In this document: piece by piece, positions 8,429-20,095 of the stretch | Layout: each line of letters starts with the position of its first letter | Numbering within the stretch: the stretch's first letter is position 1 | DNA from: Nonomuraea typhae | GTDB taxonomy: Bacteria; Actinomycetota; Actinomycetes; Streptosporangiales; Streptosporangiaceae | DNA: 64,000 nt | Direction: 5' to 3' | Assembly (NCBI RefSeq): GCF_009760925.1 | Contig: NZ_VRLV01000020.1 | Location: forward strand, 169,368-233,367 | The notes under the pieces: generated by a model | Told to the model about the DNA's origin: nothing | Database searches by the model: none | The model's input: the letters and a program-made list of their open reading frames with translations, nothing else | Made by a program: the position numbers and the translations under genes

Positions 8429-9871
8429 ATGGACCGCACCTTCGCCTGGCGGCCCGTCACAGTGATCGCCCTGGCCACCGCCGTGATCCTGATGACCTTG
8501 AGCGGCGCCTACGACTATCACCGTGACGAGCTGTACTTCCGCATGCTGGCCGAGCGGCCCGCCTGGGGCTACGTGGACCAGCCGCCTCTCACCCCGATGC
8601 TGGCCAGGGTGGCCATCGGGGTGTTCGGCGACACCCTCACCGCGATCCGCATCCCCGCCGCCCTGTCCGTGGCGGTGTTGCTGGTCGTGGTGGCGCTGAT
8701 CGTGCGCGAGCTGGGGGGCGGGCGCTTCGCGCAGGTGCTGAGCGCCCTCGGCGTGGCCACCGGCGGCTTCGTCATGATCGTGGGCCACTCGCTGCTGACG
8801 CTCAGCGTGGACCTGCCGCTGTGGACGGCGGCCATCCTGTTCGTGCTCAAGGCGCTGCTGCGCGACGAGCCGCGCTGGTGGCTGGCCGTGGGCGCGGTGA
8901 TCGGCGTGGCCACCTACAACAAGCATCTGATCGTGATCCTGGTGATCGGCCTGGCGGCCGGGCTGCTGGCCGTGGGGCCGCGCCGGGTGCTGCGCAGCCC
9001 GTGGTTGTGGGCGGGGGCGCTGCTGGCGGTGCTGCTGGCCCTGCCGAACCTGCTCTACCAGGTGGCCAACGGCTGGCCGCAGCTGAAGATGGCGGCGGCG
9101 CTGAGCGCGGACAAGGGCGCGGAGATGCGCGCGTTGTTCCTGCCGATGCAGGTGCTGCTGCTCGGGCCGGCGGCGACGGTGATCGCCGCGTTCGGGTTCG
9201 CGCGGCTGTGGCGCGACCGGCGGGTGCGGGCGCTGGCGGTGGCCTATCCAGTGGCGGGGCTGCTGACCGTGCTCAGCGGCGGCCGTCCCGACTACATCAT
9301 CGGGCTGCTGGTGCTGTTCTTCGCGGCGGGCTGCGTGAGCCTGGAGGCGTGGCGGCCGCGCTGGCGCGTCGTGGGCGTCGCGGCGCTGGCGGTGGTGGCG
9401 GCGGGCAACACGCTGATCGCGCTGCCGATCGTGCCGCAGCCGGAGGTGGCGCAGACGGTGATCCCGGAGGCCAACCAGGTGGTCCGCGAGTCGCTGGGCT
9501 GGCCGAGCTTCGCCGAGCAGGTGCGCGCGGTGGTGCGGACGCTGCCGCCGGACGAGCAGGCGCGGGTGATCCTGCTCATGGGCAACTACGGCAACGCGGG
9601 CGCGGCGGTCCGCGCGGGCCTGCCGCGCGTGTTCAGCCCGCACAACCAGTTGTTCGAGTACGGCCCGCCGCCCGAGAGCGGCACGGTGGCGATCACCGTG
9701 GACGTGATCAGGCGCGCGATGCGCGAGCAGTTCACCAGCTGTCAGGAGGCGGGTGAGATCGACAACGGTCTCGGCCTGGACAATGAGATCCAGGGCAATG
9801 CGATCTTCGTGTGCCGGGGGCTCAAGATTCCCTGGCGGGTGGGCTGGGTGAACTTCCGGCATTACAGCTAG
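8429..9871 (+). CDS. Membrane glycosyltransferase, GT39/ArnT-like
   Basis: A 480-residue polytopic protein with about ten hydrophobic helices. The first loop carries the conserved acidic motif of GT-C enzymes (DYHRDELYF, residues 30-38), followed by WGYVDQPPLTPMLAR, the usual Asp/Gln-Pro-Pro signature of the PMT/ArnT family. Such enzymes move a sugar from a polyprenyl-phosphate carrier to a protein or lipid outside the membrane. The sugar and acceptor are not deducible. The gene stands alone between trpEG (divergent) and the subtilase, which has its own ribosome binding site. Confidence 0.87.
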   Translation: MDRTFAWRPVTVIALATAVILMTLSGAYDYHRDELYFRMLAERPAWGYVDQPPLTPMLARVAIGVFGDTLTAIRIPAALSVAVLLVVVALIVRELGGGRFAQVLSALGVATGGFVMIVGHSLLTLSVDLPLWTAAILFVLKALLRDEPRWWLAVGAVIGVATYNKHLIVILVIGLAAGLLAVGPRRVLRSPWLWAGALLAVLLALPNLLYQVANGWPQLKMAAALSADKGAEMRALFLPMQVLLLGPAATVIAAFGFARLWRDRRVRALAVAYPVAGLLTVLSGGRPDYIIGLLVLFFAAGCVSLEAWRPRWRVVGVAALAVVAAGNTLIALPIVPQPEVAQTVIPEANQVVRESLGWPSFAEQVRAVVRTLPPDEQARVILLMGNYGNAGAAVRAGLPRVFSPHNQLFEYGPPPESGTVAITVDVIRRAMREQFTSCQEAGEIDNGLGLDNEIQGNAIFVCRGLKIPWRVGWVNFRHYS

Positions 9872-9960
9872 AAAACCCGAATTACCAGATTGACTCTTGC
9901 CAACTCGACCGTGTCGAATCACGCTCTCCACATGGTTGTCAAGATCGCCTAGGAGAGCGC

Positions 9961-13454
<3,494 letters not shown>

Positions 13455-13458
<4 letters not shown>

Positions 13459-14219
13459 CCGGGTTCGACCGGCGTCAGCCCCGGCCGCTTGGGGCTGACG
13501 CCGTCTCCCGAGGAGCGGCCGTGCAGGCGCCGGTTGATCCAGGGACCGAGGAACTCCCTGGCCCAGCGCAGGTCGTCGCGCCGCGCGTGCCGCCACAGGA
13601 CCGGGCTGCGCGGCGGGTAGGGCCGGCGCCAGTCCTCGGCGACCGGCACCCCGAGCACCTCGGCGGCGGCCAGCGCCACCCGGCGGTGGCCGTCGCTGTT
13701 GAGGTGCAGCCGGTCGGAGTTCCACGCCCGCGGGTCGCGCAGCACCGCCATCGGCCACATGTCGACCAGAAGGGTGCCGTAGCGCCGCGCGATGTCGTGG
13801 ATGTGGAGGTTGTAGACCTCGATCTTGCTGTGGGCCAGCCGCATGACGGGGACCTGCCGCAGGTCGAAGCCGGTGAACAGCATCACCGTGGCGCCCGCTT
13901 CCGTGAGGGCCCGTACTCCTTCCTCCAGCCGCCTGGCCACGATCGCCGGGCCGCTGCCGGGCCGCAGGATGTCGTTGCCGCCCGCGCACAGCGAGACCAC
14001 GTCGGCGCCCATCGCGACGGCCTCCGGCACCTGCTCGCCGACGATCTCGTCGATCAGGCGGCCGCGCACGGCGAGGTTGGCGTAACGCAGTCCCGGCTCG
14101 TGGGCTTCGATGTGCTCAGCGAGCCGGTCGGCCCAGCCGCGGAAGCCGTCGTCGGCCGGGTCTTCGAGTCCTTCGGTAAAGCTGTCCCCTAGGGCGACAT
14201 ACGAGGTAATTCGTCCCAT
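13455..14219 (-). CDS. SGNH/GDSL-family hydrolase
   Basis: A 254-residue cytosolic esterase/lipase-fold protein. Block I YVALGDSFTEG (Ser about residue 12) supplies the nucleophile, block III is CAGGNDIL, and the block V Asp-His pair is in DRLHLNSDGH near 175. No signal peptide is seen. The C-terminal codons contain the 13-bp hairpin at 13470-13503, so the last residues double as terminator sequence. The stop codon is antiparallel to and overlaps that of the subtilase. The substrate is unknown. Confidence 0.9.
13470..13503. terminator. Strong bidirectional terminator embedded in coding sequence
   Basis: Perfect 13-bp arms (CGGCGTCAGCCCC and complement) with an 8-base loop start 12 bases after the subtilase stop. 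They lie inside the last codons of the convergent SGNH gene. The hairpin is well placed to terminate the subtilase transcript. Confidence 0.72.
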
Positions 14220-14248
14220 GACCGGATAGTTTGCCGGGTGTCATCCGC

Positions 14249-14264
14249 CCTACGCGACCGTAGG
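14249..14264. promoter_or_regulatory. Short inverted repeat in a divergent intergenic region
   Basis: CCTACG-CGAC-CGTAGG, 6-bp perfect arms with a 4-base loop, lies between the divergent SGNH hydrolase and DUF4394 genes just before the CCATCC element. It could be an operator or chance; there is no other support. Confidence 0.3.
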
Positions 14265-14265
14265 T

Positions 14266-14292
14266 CCATCCGCCGGGGGCCCTGGAACGAAT
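14266..14292 (+). promoter_or_regulatory. Candidate ECF (sigma-K-like) promoter
   Basis: CCATCC (14266-14271), 15 bases, then ACGAAT (14287-14292) resembles the mycobacterial SigK promoter pattern (CCATCC, 16-17 bases, CCGAAT). It sits 37 bases upstream of the start of the secreted DUF4394 protein. The assignment is by resemblance only; no sigma factor gene is in the window. Confidence 0.42.
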
Positions 14293-14329
14293 GAGGAGGC
14301 ACACGTCCCGACCCGAAGGAGTTTCATTC

Positions 14330-15166
14330 ATGCGTAAGACAGTGGCGATCGTGCTGTGCGCGGGCGGCCTCCTGGGCTCGGCGCCGGCCGCTCTCGCGGC
14401 CGCGCCCTCCGCCGCCGCGCCGCGGGTGGTCGGCCTGACCGACTCCGGAACCCTCGTCGCCTTCCGCGCCGACCGGCCCGGCACCGTGACCGACCTCGGC
14501 AAGATCACCGGCCTGGACGGCGACGCCACGGTGATCGGCATCGACCACCGCGTCCAGGACGGCAAGCTGTACGCCGTGGGCGACAAGGGCGGCGTCTACA
14601 CCCTGTCCGGCAAGGGCAAGGCCACCAAGGTCTCCCAGCTGACCGTCGCGCTCGACGGCGCCTCCTTCGGCGTCGACTTCAACCCGGCCGCCAACCGGCT
14701 GCGCGTCATCAGCGACACCGGCCAGAACCTGCGCCACAACCTCGACGACCCGGCCGGCGCCCCGGCCCCCGGCACGACCGCGGCCGACGGCAGGCTCACC
14801 GGCCCGACCGGCGCCACCGCCACGGGCGTCACCGCCGCCGCCTACACCAACAACGACCTGGACGCCGCCACCGCCACGACGTTGTTCGACGTGGACACCG
14901 CGGGCGACCAGGTCGTCATCCAGTCACCGGCCAACGCCGGCAACCTCGCCCCCACCGGCAAGCTCGGCGTGGACGCCGCCGCCCCGGCCGGCTTCGACAT
15001 CTACACCGGCCGCCGCGGCGACAACACCGCCTACGCCGCGCTCCAGGCGGACGGCGCCGCCCGTTTCTTCCTCGTCAACCCGCTGACCGGCGCGGCCGCC
15101 CGGGTTGGCGCGTTCCCGGCACGCCGCCAGGTCGTCGACATCGCCCTGCCGCTCAACCAGGGCTGA
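14330..15166 (+). CDS. Secreted DUF4394 domain protein
   Basis: A 278-residue exported protein. It begins with a signal peptide (MRKTVAIVLCAGGLLGSAPAALA, cut near residue 24). The rest is a single DUF4394 beta-propeller-like domain with repeating VVGLTDSGTLVAFRADRPG, VGDKGGVYTLSGKG and FDVDTAGDQVVIQSPANAG units. The family is common in actinomycetes and has no known activity. The start is fixed by GAAGGAG nine bases upstream of the ATG. It has its own promoter region (14249-14292) and is followed by a weak hairpin at 15182-15202. Confidence 0.87.
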   Translation: MRKTVAIVLCAGGLLGSAPAALAAAPSAAAPRVVGLTDSGTLVAFRADRPGTVTDLGKITGLDGDATVIGIDHRVQDGKLYAVGDKGGVYTLSGKGKATKVSQLTVALDGASFGVDFNPAANRLRVISDTGQNLRHNLDDPAGAPAPGTTAADGRLTGPTGATATGVTAAAYTNNDLDAATATTLFDVDTAGDQVVIQSPANAGNLAPTGKLGVDAAAPAGFDIYTGRRGDNTAYAALQADGAARFFLVNPLTGAAARVGAFPARRQVVDIALPLNQG

Positions 15167-15181
15167 GGCCCGGCTCCGCCC

Positions 15182-15202
15182 CGCCCGGCCCCACCCCGGG
15201 CG
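15182..15202 (+). terminator. Weak hairpin terminator
   Basis: CGCCCGG, a 7-base loop and CCGGGCG lie 16 bases after the DUF4394 stop. The stem is short and flanked by C-rich sequence. Confidence 0.35.
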
Positions 15203-15249
15203 CGAACCCCCTTGCTCCCCCGCCCGCCCGTCTGTTACCCGTTGAAGAT

Positions 15250-16830
15250 ATGCGGGGGAGACATCCGATTAGCGTGACACGGGACCTGGCCATCCCGATG
15301 CCCGACGGCATCCAGCTCATGGCCGACCACTACGCACCCAAGGGCGCCGTCGACGCCCCTGCCGTGCTCGTCCGATCCCCATACGGCCGGAGGGGCCCCT
15401 TCGGCTGGATGGTCGGCCGCGGCTTCGCCCGCCAGGGCTTCCACGTGCTCATCCAGTCCTGCCGGGGCGGCTTCGGCTCCGGCGGGCTGAGCGATCCGCT
15501 CGGCGACGAGCACGACGACGGCCTGGCCACCATCGCCTGGATGCGCGAGCAACCCTGGTACGGCGGGCGGTTCGCCACGTTCGGCCCCTCCTACCTGGGC
15601 TACACGCAGTGGGCCGTCGCCCCCTACGCCGGCCCCGACCTGCGCGCGATGGCCACGCAGATCACCGCCTCGCAGTTCCGCGACGCCGCCTACGTGGGCG
15701 GGGCCTTCGCCCTGGAGTCGGCGCTCAGCTGGACCACGCTGACCGACACCCTCACCCGCCGCTTCGGCGGCACCGCGTTGTTCACCGCGCCCCGGCTGAC
15801 CCGCCGGGCGGTGCTGTCGGGCCGCCCGATGGCCGAGTTCGACCTGGTCTCCGCCGGGCACCAGCTGCCCTTCTACCAGGACCTGCTCACCCACCACGGG
15901 GACGAGCCCTCCGCGCCGTACTGGGCCAAGCGCGACTTCTCCCCCGACGTGGCCGACGTCGAGGCCGCGGTCACCATGCTCGGCGGCTGGTACGACGTCT
16001 TCCTGCCCTGGCAGGTCAACGACTACCTGACCATGCGCAGGGCGGGCCGCCGGCCGTACCTGACCATCGGCCCGTGGTACCACGTGGACCCGCGGCACAG
16101 CCGGCCCGCGCTGGCCGAGGCGCTGGCCTGGTACCGGGCCCACCTGCTCGGCGACTTCTCCGCCCTGCGCGCCGACCCGGTGCGCCTGTTCATCACCGGG
16201 GCGAACGAGTGGCGTGACTACCCCGACTGGCCGGTGCCCGGGATGAGCCCGTCCCGCTGGCACCTGCACGCCGGGTTCAACCTCTTCCCCGAGGATCCCT
16301 CGCCCTCCGCGCCCGACCGGTTCCGCTACCACCCCTCCCATCCCACGCCGGTGATCGGCGGCCCGGTGCTCCTGGCCGACTCCCGCCCCCGCGACCAGCG
16401 CCGGCTGGAGGCCCGCCGCGACGTGCTCGTCTACACCTCCCCGCCGCTGCCGGCCGACACCGAGATGATCGGCCCCGTCTCGGCCGAGCTGTTCGTCCGC
16501 TCCAGCGCGCCGTGCGCCGACGTGGTGGTGCGGGTCTGCGAGGTGAGCCCCTCGGGCGTCTCCAGGAACATCTGCGAGGGGGTACGGCGGACCCTGTCCT
16601 CGCCCGGCGACATCCGGCGGGTGCCGGTGGAGCTGTGGCCGATAGGCCATCGGTTCCGCCGCGGCCACAGCATCCGCGTGCACGTGGCGGCCGGGGCCTA
16701 TCCGACCATCGCCCGCAACCCGGGCACCGGGCGGCCGCTGGCCGACGGCGGGCCGATGATCCCGGCCGACATCGAGGTCTTCCACACCCCGGAGCACCCT
16801 TCGGCGGTGATGCTGCCCACGGTCGGCTGA
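15250..16830 (+). CDS. CocE/NonD family hydrolase (X-Pro dipeptidyl-peptidase S15 superfamily)
   Basis: A 526-residue alpha/beta hydrolase. The N-terminal domain has the nucleophile motif GPSYLG (Ser114), the acid in GGWYDVFL (Asp249) and the His in GPWYHVDPRH (His278). The C-terminal third is the jelly-roll typical of X-Pro peptidases and cocaine esterase (VYTSPPLPADTEMIGPVSAELFV...). Family members cleave Xaa-Pro peptides, acyl esters or beta-lactam derivatives. The ATG at 15250 gives the longest family-consistent start; a GTG at 15274 behind GGGGGAG is an alternative. No signal peptide is present. Confidence 0.87.
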   Translation: MRGRHPISVTRDLAIPMPDGIQLMADHYAPKGAVDAPAVLVRSPYGRRGPFGWMVGRGFARQGFHVLIQSCRGGFGSGGLSDPLGDEHDDGLATIAWMREQPWYGGRFATFGPSYLGYTQWAVAPYAGPDLRAMATQITASQFRDAAYVGGAFALESALSWTTLTDTLTRRFGGTALFTAPRLTRRAVLSGRPMAEFDLVSAGHQLPFYQDLLTHHGDEPSAPYWAKRDFSPDVADVEAAVTMLGGWYDVFLPWQVNDYLTMRRAGRRPYLTIGPWYHVDPRHSRPALAEALAWYRAHLLGDFSALRADPVRLFITGANEWRDYPDWPVPGMSPSRWHLHAGFNLFPEDPSPSAPDRFRYHPSHPTPVIGGPVLLADSRPRDQRRLEARRDVLVYTSPPLPADTEMIGPVSAELFVRSSAPCADVVVRVCEVSPSGVSRNICEGVRRTLSSPGDIRRVPVELWPIGHRFRRGHSIRVHVAAGAYPTIARNPGTGRPLADGGPMIPADIEVFHTPEHPSAVMLPTVG

Positions 16831-16861
16831 TCGCCGCGGCGCCGGGCCGTACCCGGGCGAT

Positions 16862-16867
16862 TAGAGT
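16862..16867 (+). promoter_or_regulatory. Leaderless -10 element of the WYL regulator gene
   Basis: TAGAGT is followed by six bases and the GTG start at 16874, with no ribosome binding site between. This spacing is that of actinobacterial leaderless transcripts. Confidence 0.45.
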
Positions 16868-16873
16868 CGGGGT

Positions 16874-17932
16874 GTGCGCGCCTCGCGGTTGATGTCGGTG
16901 ATCCTGCTGCTCCAGGGCAGAGGCGGGATGACCGCGGCCGAGCTGGCCCAGGAGCTGGAGGTCTCCGAGCGCACCGTGCACCGTGACGTGCTGGCGCTGG
17001 CCGAGGCCGGGGTCCCGGTCTACGCCGACCGGGGGCGGGGTGGCGGGTACCGGCTGCTGGAGGGGTATCGCACCCGGCTGACCGGGCTGGACCGGGCCGA
17101 GGCGGAGGCGTTGTTCCTGTCCGGGGTGCCGGGTGCGCTGCGCGAGATGGGGCTGCAGGACGTGGCGGCGACCGCCCGGCTGAAGGCGGCGGCGGCGCTC
17201 TCCCCCGGGCTGCGGGACGCCCCTTCTACCGCGGCGCAGCGCTTCCATCTGGACGCTCCGGGGTGGTTCGCGGGCGAGGACCCGCCGCCGGCCGCGCTGG
17301 CGCCGCTGGCCAGGGCGGTGTGGAGTGACCGGGCGGTCTCCCTGGTCTACAGGGGCAGGCAGCGGGTGGTGTCCCCGTATGGGCTCGTGCTGAAGGCCGG
17401 GGTCTGGTATCTGGTCGCGCAGGCCGGAAATTTCCTGACTTATCGGGTGGATCGGGTCGAGGAGGTCACCTCGCGGGAGGAGAGCTTCGAGCGGGACCCG
17501 GACTTCGACCTCGCGGTGTACTGGCAGCGGCAGTCGGCGCGCTTCGCCCGGTCGCTGCTGCGGGACACGGTCACCCTGCGGCTCACGCCGGCGGGGGTGC
17601 GGATGCTCCGTTACATCGCCGATCCGGCCGCCCTCGAGGACGCGCTGCGGTCGGTGCGCGAGGACGGCACGATCGAGCTGGCGGTGGAGTCGGTGCAGGT
17701 GGCGTTCACGCAGGTGCTGCGCTTCGGGGCGGAGGCCGAGGTGCTGGCGCCGCCGGAGCTGCGCGCGATGGTGGGCGCGGCGGCGGCCCGGATGGCCGCC
17801 CTGTACGAGCACCGCGCCCACGACGGCCGGCTCGACCACGGCCAGGCCGACCACGGCCGGGCCGACCATCGCCAGGCTGACCACGGCCAGGCCGGCGACG
17901 GCCGGCTCCGGGCCGCTTCGGCTCAGCGGTAG
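16874..17932 (+). CDS. WYL-domain transcriptional regulator (DeoR/YafY type)
   Basis: A 352-residue regulator. Residues 1-60 form a helix-turn-helix (MTAAELAQELEVSERTVHRDVLALAEAGVPVYADRGRGGGYRL). A WYL ligand-sensing domain covers about 140-205 (VSLVYRGRQRVVSPYGLVLKAGVWYLVAQ), followed by the WYL C-terminal extension. The tail, from about residue 316, is a hydrophilic repeat of five-residue units (DHGQA variants) built from 15-bp DNA repeats, which is not part of the family fold. The gene is convergent with, and overlaps by 10 bases, the SDR gene at 17923. The SDR or the divergent glyoxalase gene are possible targets. Confidence 0.9.
   Translation: MRASRLMSVILLLQGRGGMTAAELAQELEVSERTVHRDVLALAEAGVPVYADRGRGGGYRLLEGYRTRLTGLDRAEAEALFLSGVPGALREMGLQDVAATARLKAAAALSPGLRDAPSTAAQRFHLDAPGWFAGEDPPPAALAPLARAVWSDRAVSLVYRGRQRVVSPYGLVLKAGVWYLVAQAGNFLTYRVDRVEEVTSREESFERDPDFDLAVYWQRQSARFARSLLRDTVTLRLTPAGVRMLRYIADPAALEDALRSVREDGTIELAVESVQVAFTQVLRFGAEAEVLAPPELRAMVGAAAARMAALYEHRAHDGRLDHGQADHGRADHRQADHGQAGDGRLRAASAQR
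17819..17908 (+). repeat. Six in-frame 15-bp tandem repeats
   Basis: Units start at 17819, 17834, 17849, 17864, 17879 and 17894. The inner four read close to GACCACGGCCAGGCC and the outer two are diverged forms with GACGGCCGG. They encode HDGRL, DHGQA, DHGRA, DHRQA, DHGQA and GDGRL at the C-terminus of the WYL protein. Confidence 0.85.
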
Positions 17933-18819
17933 TCGGCCGCGTCCGCCTGCTTGCCGCCTTCCTCGACCTCGTCGATGTAGCGCCACACGTCCGGCCGGCT
18001 GCCGTCGAGGTCGGTGAAGCCGTAGACCCGGGCCAGGCTGCCGCTGTCCAGGGACTGCCCGCTCCAGCGCATCTTGTCCGGGTCCTGGGCCAGCGCGACC
18101 ACGGCGCGCCCGGCGAAGGCGGGCGTCTCGGAGACGGCCCAGGTGGGGTTGTTGGGGATCCAGTCGCGCCAGGTCTCCTCGGTGACGCCGAAGTTCTCCA
18201 GCATCGCCTCCGAGCGCAGGAACCCGGGGGACAGCGCCACGGCGGCGCAGCCGTACTCGCGCAGGTCGTGGGAGAGCGCGTAGGCCAGGCGGGTGACGGA
18301 GGTCTTGGCCTGGTCGTAGAAGAGCGAGAGCCGGTAGTGGTCGTCGTTGTACCTCTTGGTCCCGTCGGTGACCTCGACGACCAGCCCGCCGGGCTTCTTC
18401 GACAGCAGCGGCAGCGCGTAGTGGCTGGTGATGATGTGGGTGTCGACGGCCAGCCGCAGCAGGCGCAGCCCCTTGCCGAGGTCGTGCTCCCAGACCGGGA
18501 CGTTCCACTGGGTCAGCCTGTCACCGCCCCACACGTCGTTGACCAGCACGTCGAGCTGCCCCTGCTCACGCTCGATCCGCTCGACCAGGGCCTTGACCTG
18601 TTCCTCGTCGAGGTGGTCCACCTGGACCGGGATGCCCGTGCCGCCGGCGGCGGTGACCAGGTCGGCGGTTTCCTCGATCGTCTCCGGCCGGTTCATCTCC
18701 GAGCGTGCCGCGCGGGTGGATCGGCCGGTGCAGTACACCGTGTATCCGGCCCTCCCGAGCTCGACCGCGATGCCCCGACCCGTCCCTCGGGTGGACCCTG
18801 CCACCAGTGCGATGTTCAT
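17923..18819 (-). CDS. SDR family oxidoreductase
   Basis: A 298-residue short-chain dehydrogenase. The NAD(P)-binding motif ALVAGSTRGTGRGIA is at residues 4-18, DVLVND at about 92-97, and the catalytic Tyr-Lys pair in FYDQAKTS (YxxxK). The sequence around VWGGDRLTQWNVPVWEHD is an insertion typical of an uncharacterised actinobacterial SDR group. The ATG at 18819 follows GGAGG. It is divergent from the VOC protein at 18900 across 80 bases, so the two may share a control region. Confidence 0.9.
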   Translation of the reverse strand: MNIALVAGSTRGTGRGIAVELGRAGYTVYCTGRSTRAARSEMNRPETIEETADLVTAAGGTGIPVQVDHLDEEQVKALVERIEREQGQLDVLVNDVWGGDRLTQWNVPVWEHDLGKGLRLLRLAVDTHIITSHYALPLLSKKPGGLVVEVTDGTKRYNDDHYRLSLFYDQAKTSVTRLAYALSHDLREYGCAAVALSPGFLRSEAMLENFGVTEETWRDWIPNNPTWAVSETPAFAGRAVVALAQDPDKMRWSGQSLDSGSLARVYGFTDLDGSRPDVWRYIDEVEEGGKQADAADYR

Positions 18820-18899
18820 GTCCTCCACTGTGAAGCGAAAAGAGGACATCCCTTGTCAAGTTTTCCGGAAGAATCTTGCGTGATAAGCAAGGAGTTACC

Positions 18900-19448
18900 A
18901 TGAACACCGAGTTCGAACTCCGCGGAGTCAACCACCTGGCCCTGGTCTGCTCCGACATGAAGCAGACCGTCGACTTCTATTCGGGCGTCCTCGGCATGCC
19001 GCTGATCAAGACGATCGAGCTGCCCATGGGCTGGGGCCAGCACTTCTTCTTCGACGCCGGCGGCGGCAACGCGCTGGCCTTCTTCTGGTTCCCGGACGCG
19101 CCCGACGCGGTGCCCGGGGTGAGCGCGCCCAAGGGCCTGCCGGACCGCGGCGAGCTGCTGTCGGCGGTCGGCTCGATGAACCACATCGCCTTCGACGTGC
19201 CACCGGACAGGATCGAGGAGTATCGCGAGCGGCTCATCGCCAAGGGCGTGGACGTGGGCGTGCTGCTCAACCACGACGACAGCGAGTTCGGCGTGGCGCC
19301 GAAGCCGCACGACGGCGTCTTCGTGCGCTCCATCTACTTCAAGGACCCCGACGGGATCCTCATCGAGTTCGCCTGCTGGCTGCGCGAGCTGGGCCGGGAG
19401 GACGACGTGCACCACGAGCCGAAGACCGCGGCCGACCGGAACGCCTGA
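18900..19448 (+). CDS. VOC (glyoxalase/dioxygenase-fold) protein
   Basis: A 182-residue single-chain VOC protein. It has the two-module metal-binding pattern: VNHLALVCSDMKQTVDFYSGVLGMPLIK near the N-terminus, MNHIAFDVP in the middle and YFKDPDGILIEFACW near the end, giving His, His and Glu ligands. These enzymes act as dioxygenases, isomerases or resistance proteins; the substrate is unknown. An AAGGAG site precedes the ATG. Its stop overlaps the ATG of the decayed CMD gene, suggesting a former two-gene catabolic operon. Confidence 0.85.
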   Translation: MNTEFELRGVNHLALVCSDMKQTVDFYSGVLGMPLIKTIELPMGWGQHFFFDAGGGNALAFFWFPDAPDAVPGVSAPKGLPDRGELLSAVGSMNHIAFDVPPDRIEEYRERLIAKGVDVGVLLNHDDSEFGVAPKPHDGVFVRSIYFKDPDGILIEFACWLRELGREDDVHHEPKTAADRNA

Positions 19449-19668
19449 TGCCGCGGCTGCGCCGGGTCCCCCGTGAGGAGGTCGGCGACCCGCTGACCGC
19501 GTTCTCCTACGACCGCCTGCTCGCACCGTCATCACCTGCATGTACGAGATGCACGCCACGATGGCCAGGGCGCTGCGGGTGGAGTTCGACGACCGGGAGG
19601 ACCCGATCGTGGAGGTCCCCGCGCCCGAGGGGTACGGAACCCGCGACATCGCCGACGAACTGGCCTGA
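19448..19668 (+). pseudogene. Remnant of a carboxymuconolactone decarboxylase-family gene
   Basis: The ATG overlaps the VOC stop and the first 25 codons read MPRLRRVPREEVGDPLTAFSYDRLL, like the N-terminus of CMD/AhpD-type proteins. The frame then turns into Arg/Pro-rich nonsense. From about 19515 another frame resumes a plausible C-terminus (YEMHATMARALRVEFDD..., then IVEVPAPEGYGTRDIADELA) to a TGA at 19668. About 70 codons plus expected for the core are missing between the halves, including the Cys/His catalytic region. I read this as an internal deletion with frameshift, leaving a dead gene. Confidence 0.6.
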
Positions 19669-19766
19669 CCGTTCGCCGCGGAGAGCCGACCGCTCACCGA
19701 TCCACTCCGGCGATCTCCCCTGCGCGTCACTACTGTCACCTGACGACGCTCCGGCCTGCACGTCTC

Positions 19767-19776
19767 ATATTTCGGG
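19767..19776 (+). promoter_or_regulatory. AT-rich box ATATTTCGGG
   Basis: An exact copy of the 10-mer found at 45567-45590 (reverse) and 58785-58794. It lies 119 bases upstream of the DUF3311/symporter operon in a locally AT-rich stretch that otherwise holds no gene (19669-19894). Confidence 0.4.
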
Positions 19777-19894
19777 ACAAATACCCCTTTTGGTTAGGAA
19801 ATAGGCCAAAACGTGATGTCTCAGTCGTTGGGCATGAATCCGTTGTGACGCTAGGGTCCCCTCGATCGCGAATGACTGTCATACCGGAGGGGTC

Positions 19895-20095
19895 ATGGCC
19901 GAACCGCCGCCGCGCACCGATAAGAGCCCGTGGAACTGGCTGCTGATCGTGCCCATCGTGCTGCCGCTGTGCACGTTTTTGTTCAACGCCGACGAGCCGC
20001 GCATGCTCGGCTTCCCGCTGTTCTACTGGCTGCAGCTCGCCTTCATCCTGATCGGCGTCGCCTGCACCACGATCGTGTACAGGATGACCAAATGA
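19895..20095 (+). CDS. DUF3311 small membrane protein
   Basis: A 66-residue protein with two membrane helices (WLLIVPIVLPLCTFLF and LFYWLQLAFILIGVACTTIVY). It matches DUF3311, a family almost always encoded directly ahead of a sodium:solute symporter and presumed to be an accessory subunit, as YhdT is for PanF. Its stop overlaps the symporter ATG (ATGA), so the two are translationally coupled. GGAGGGG lies just upstream of the ATG. Confidence 0.88.
   Translation: MAEPPPRTDKSPWNWLLIVPIVLPLCTFLFNADEPRMLGFPLFYWLQLAFILIGVACTTIVYRMTK

Noticed and set aside
19448..19804. Intact 118-codon ORF starting at the VOC stop
   Set aside because: After codon 25 the frame is Arg/Pro/Ser nonsense, whereas another frame carries a family-like C-terminus; a frameshifted remnant explains it better.
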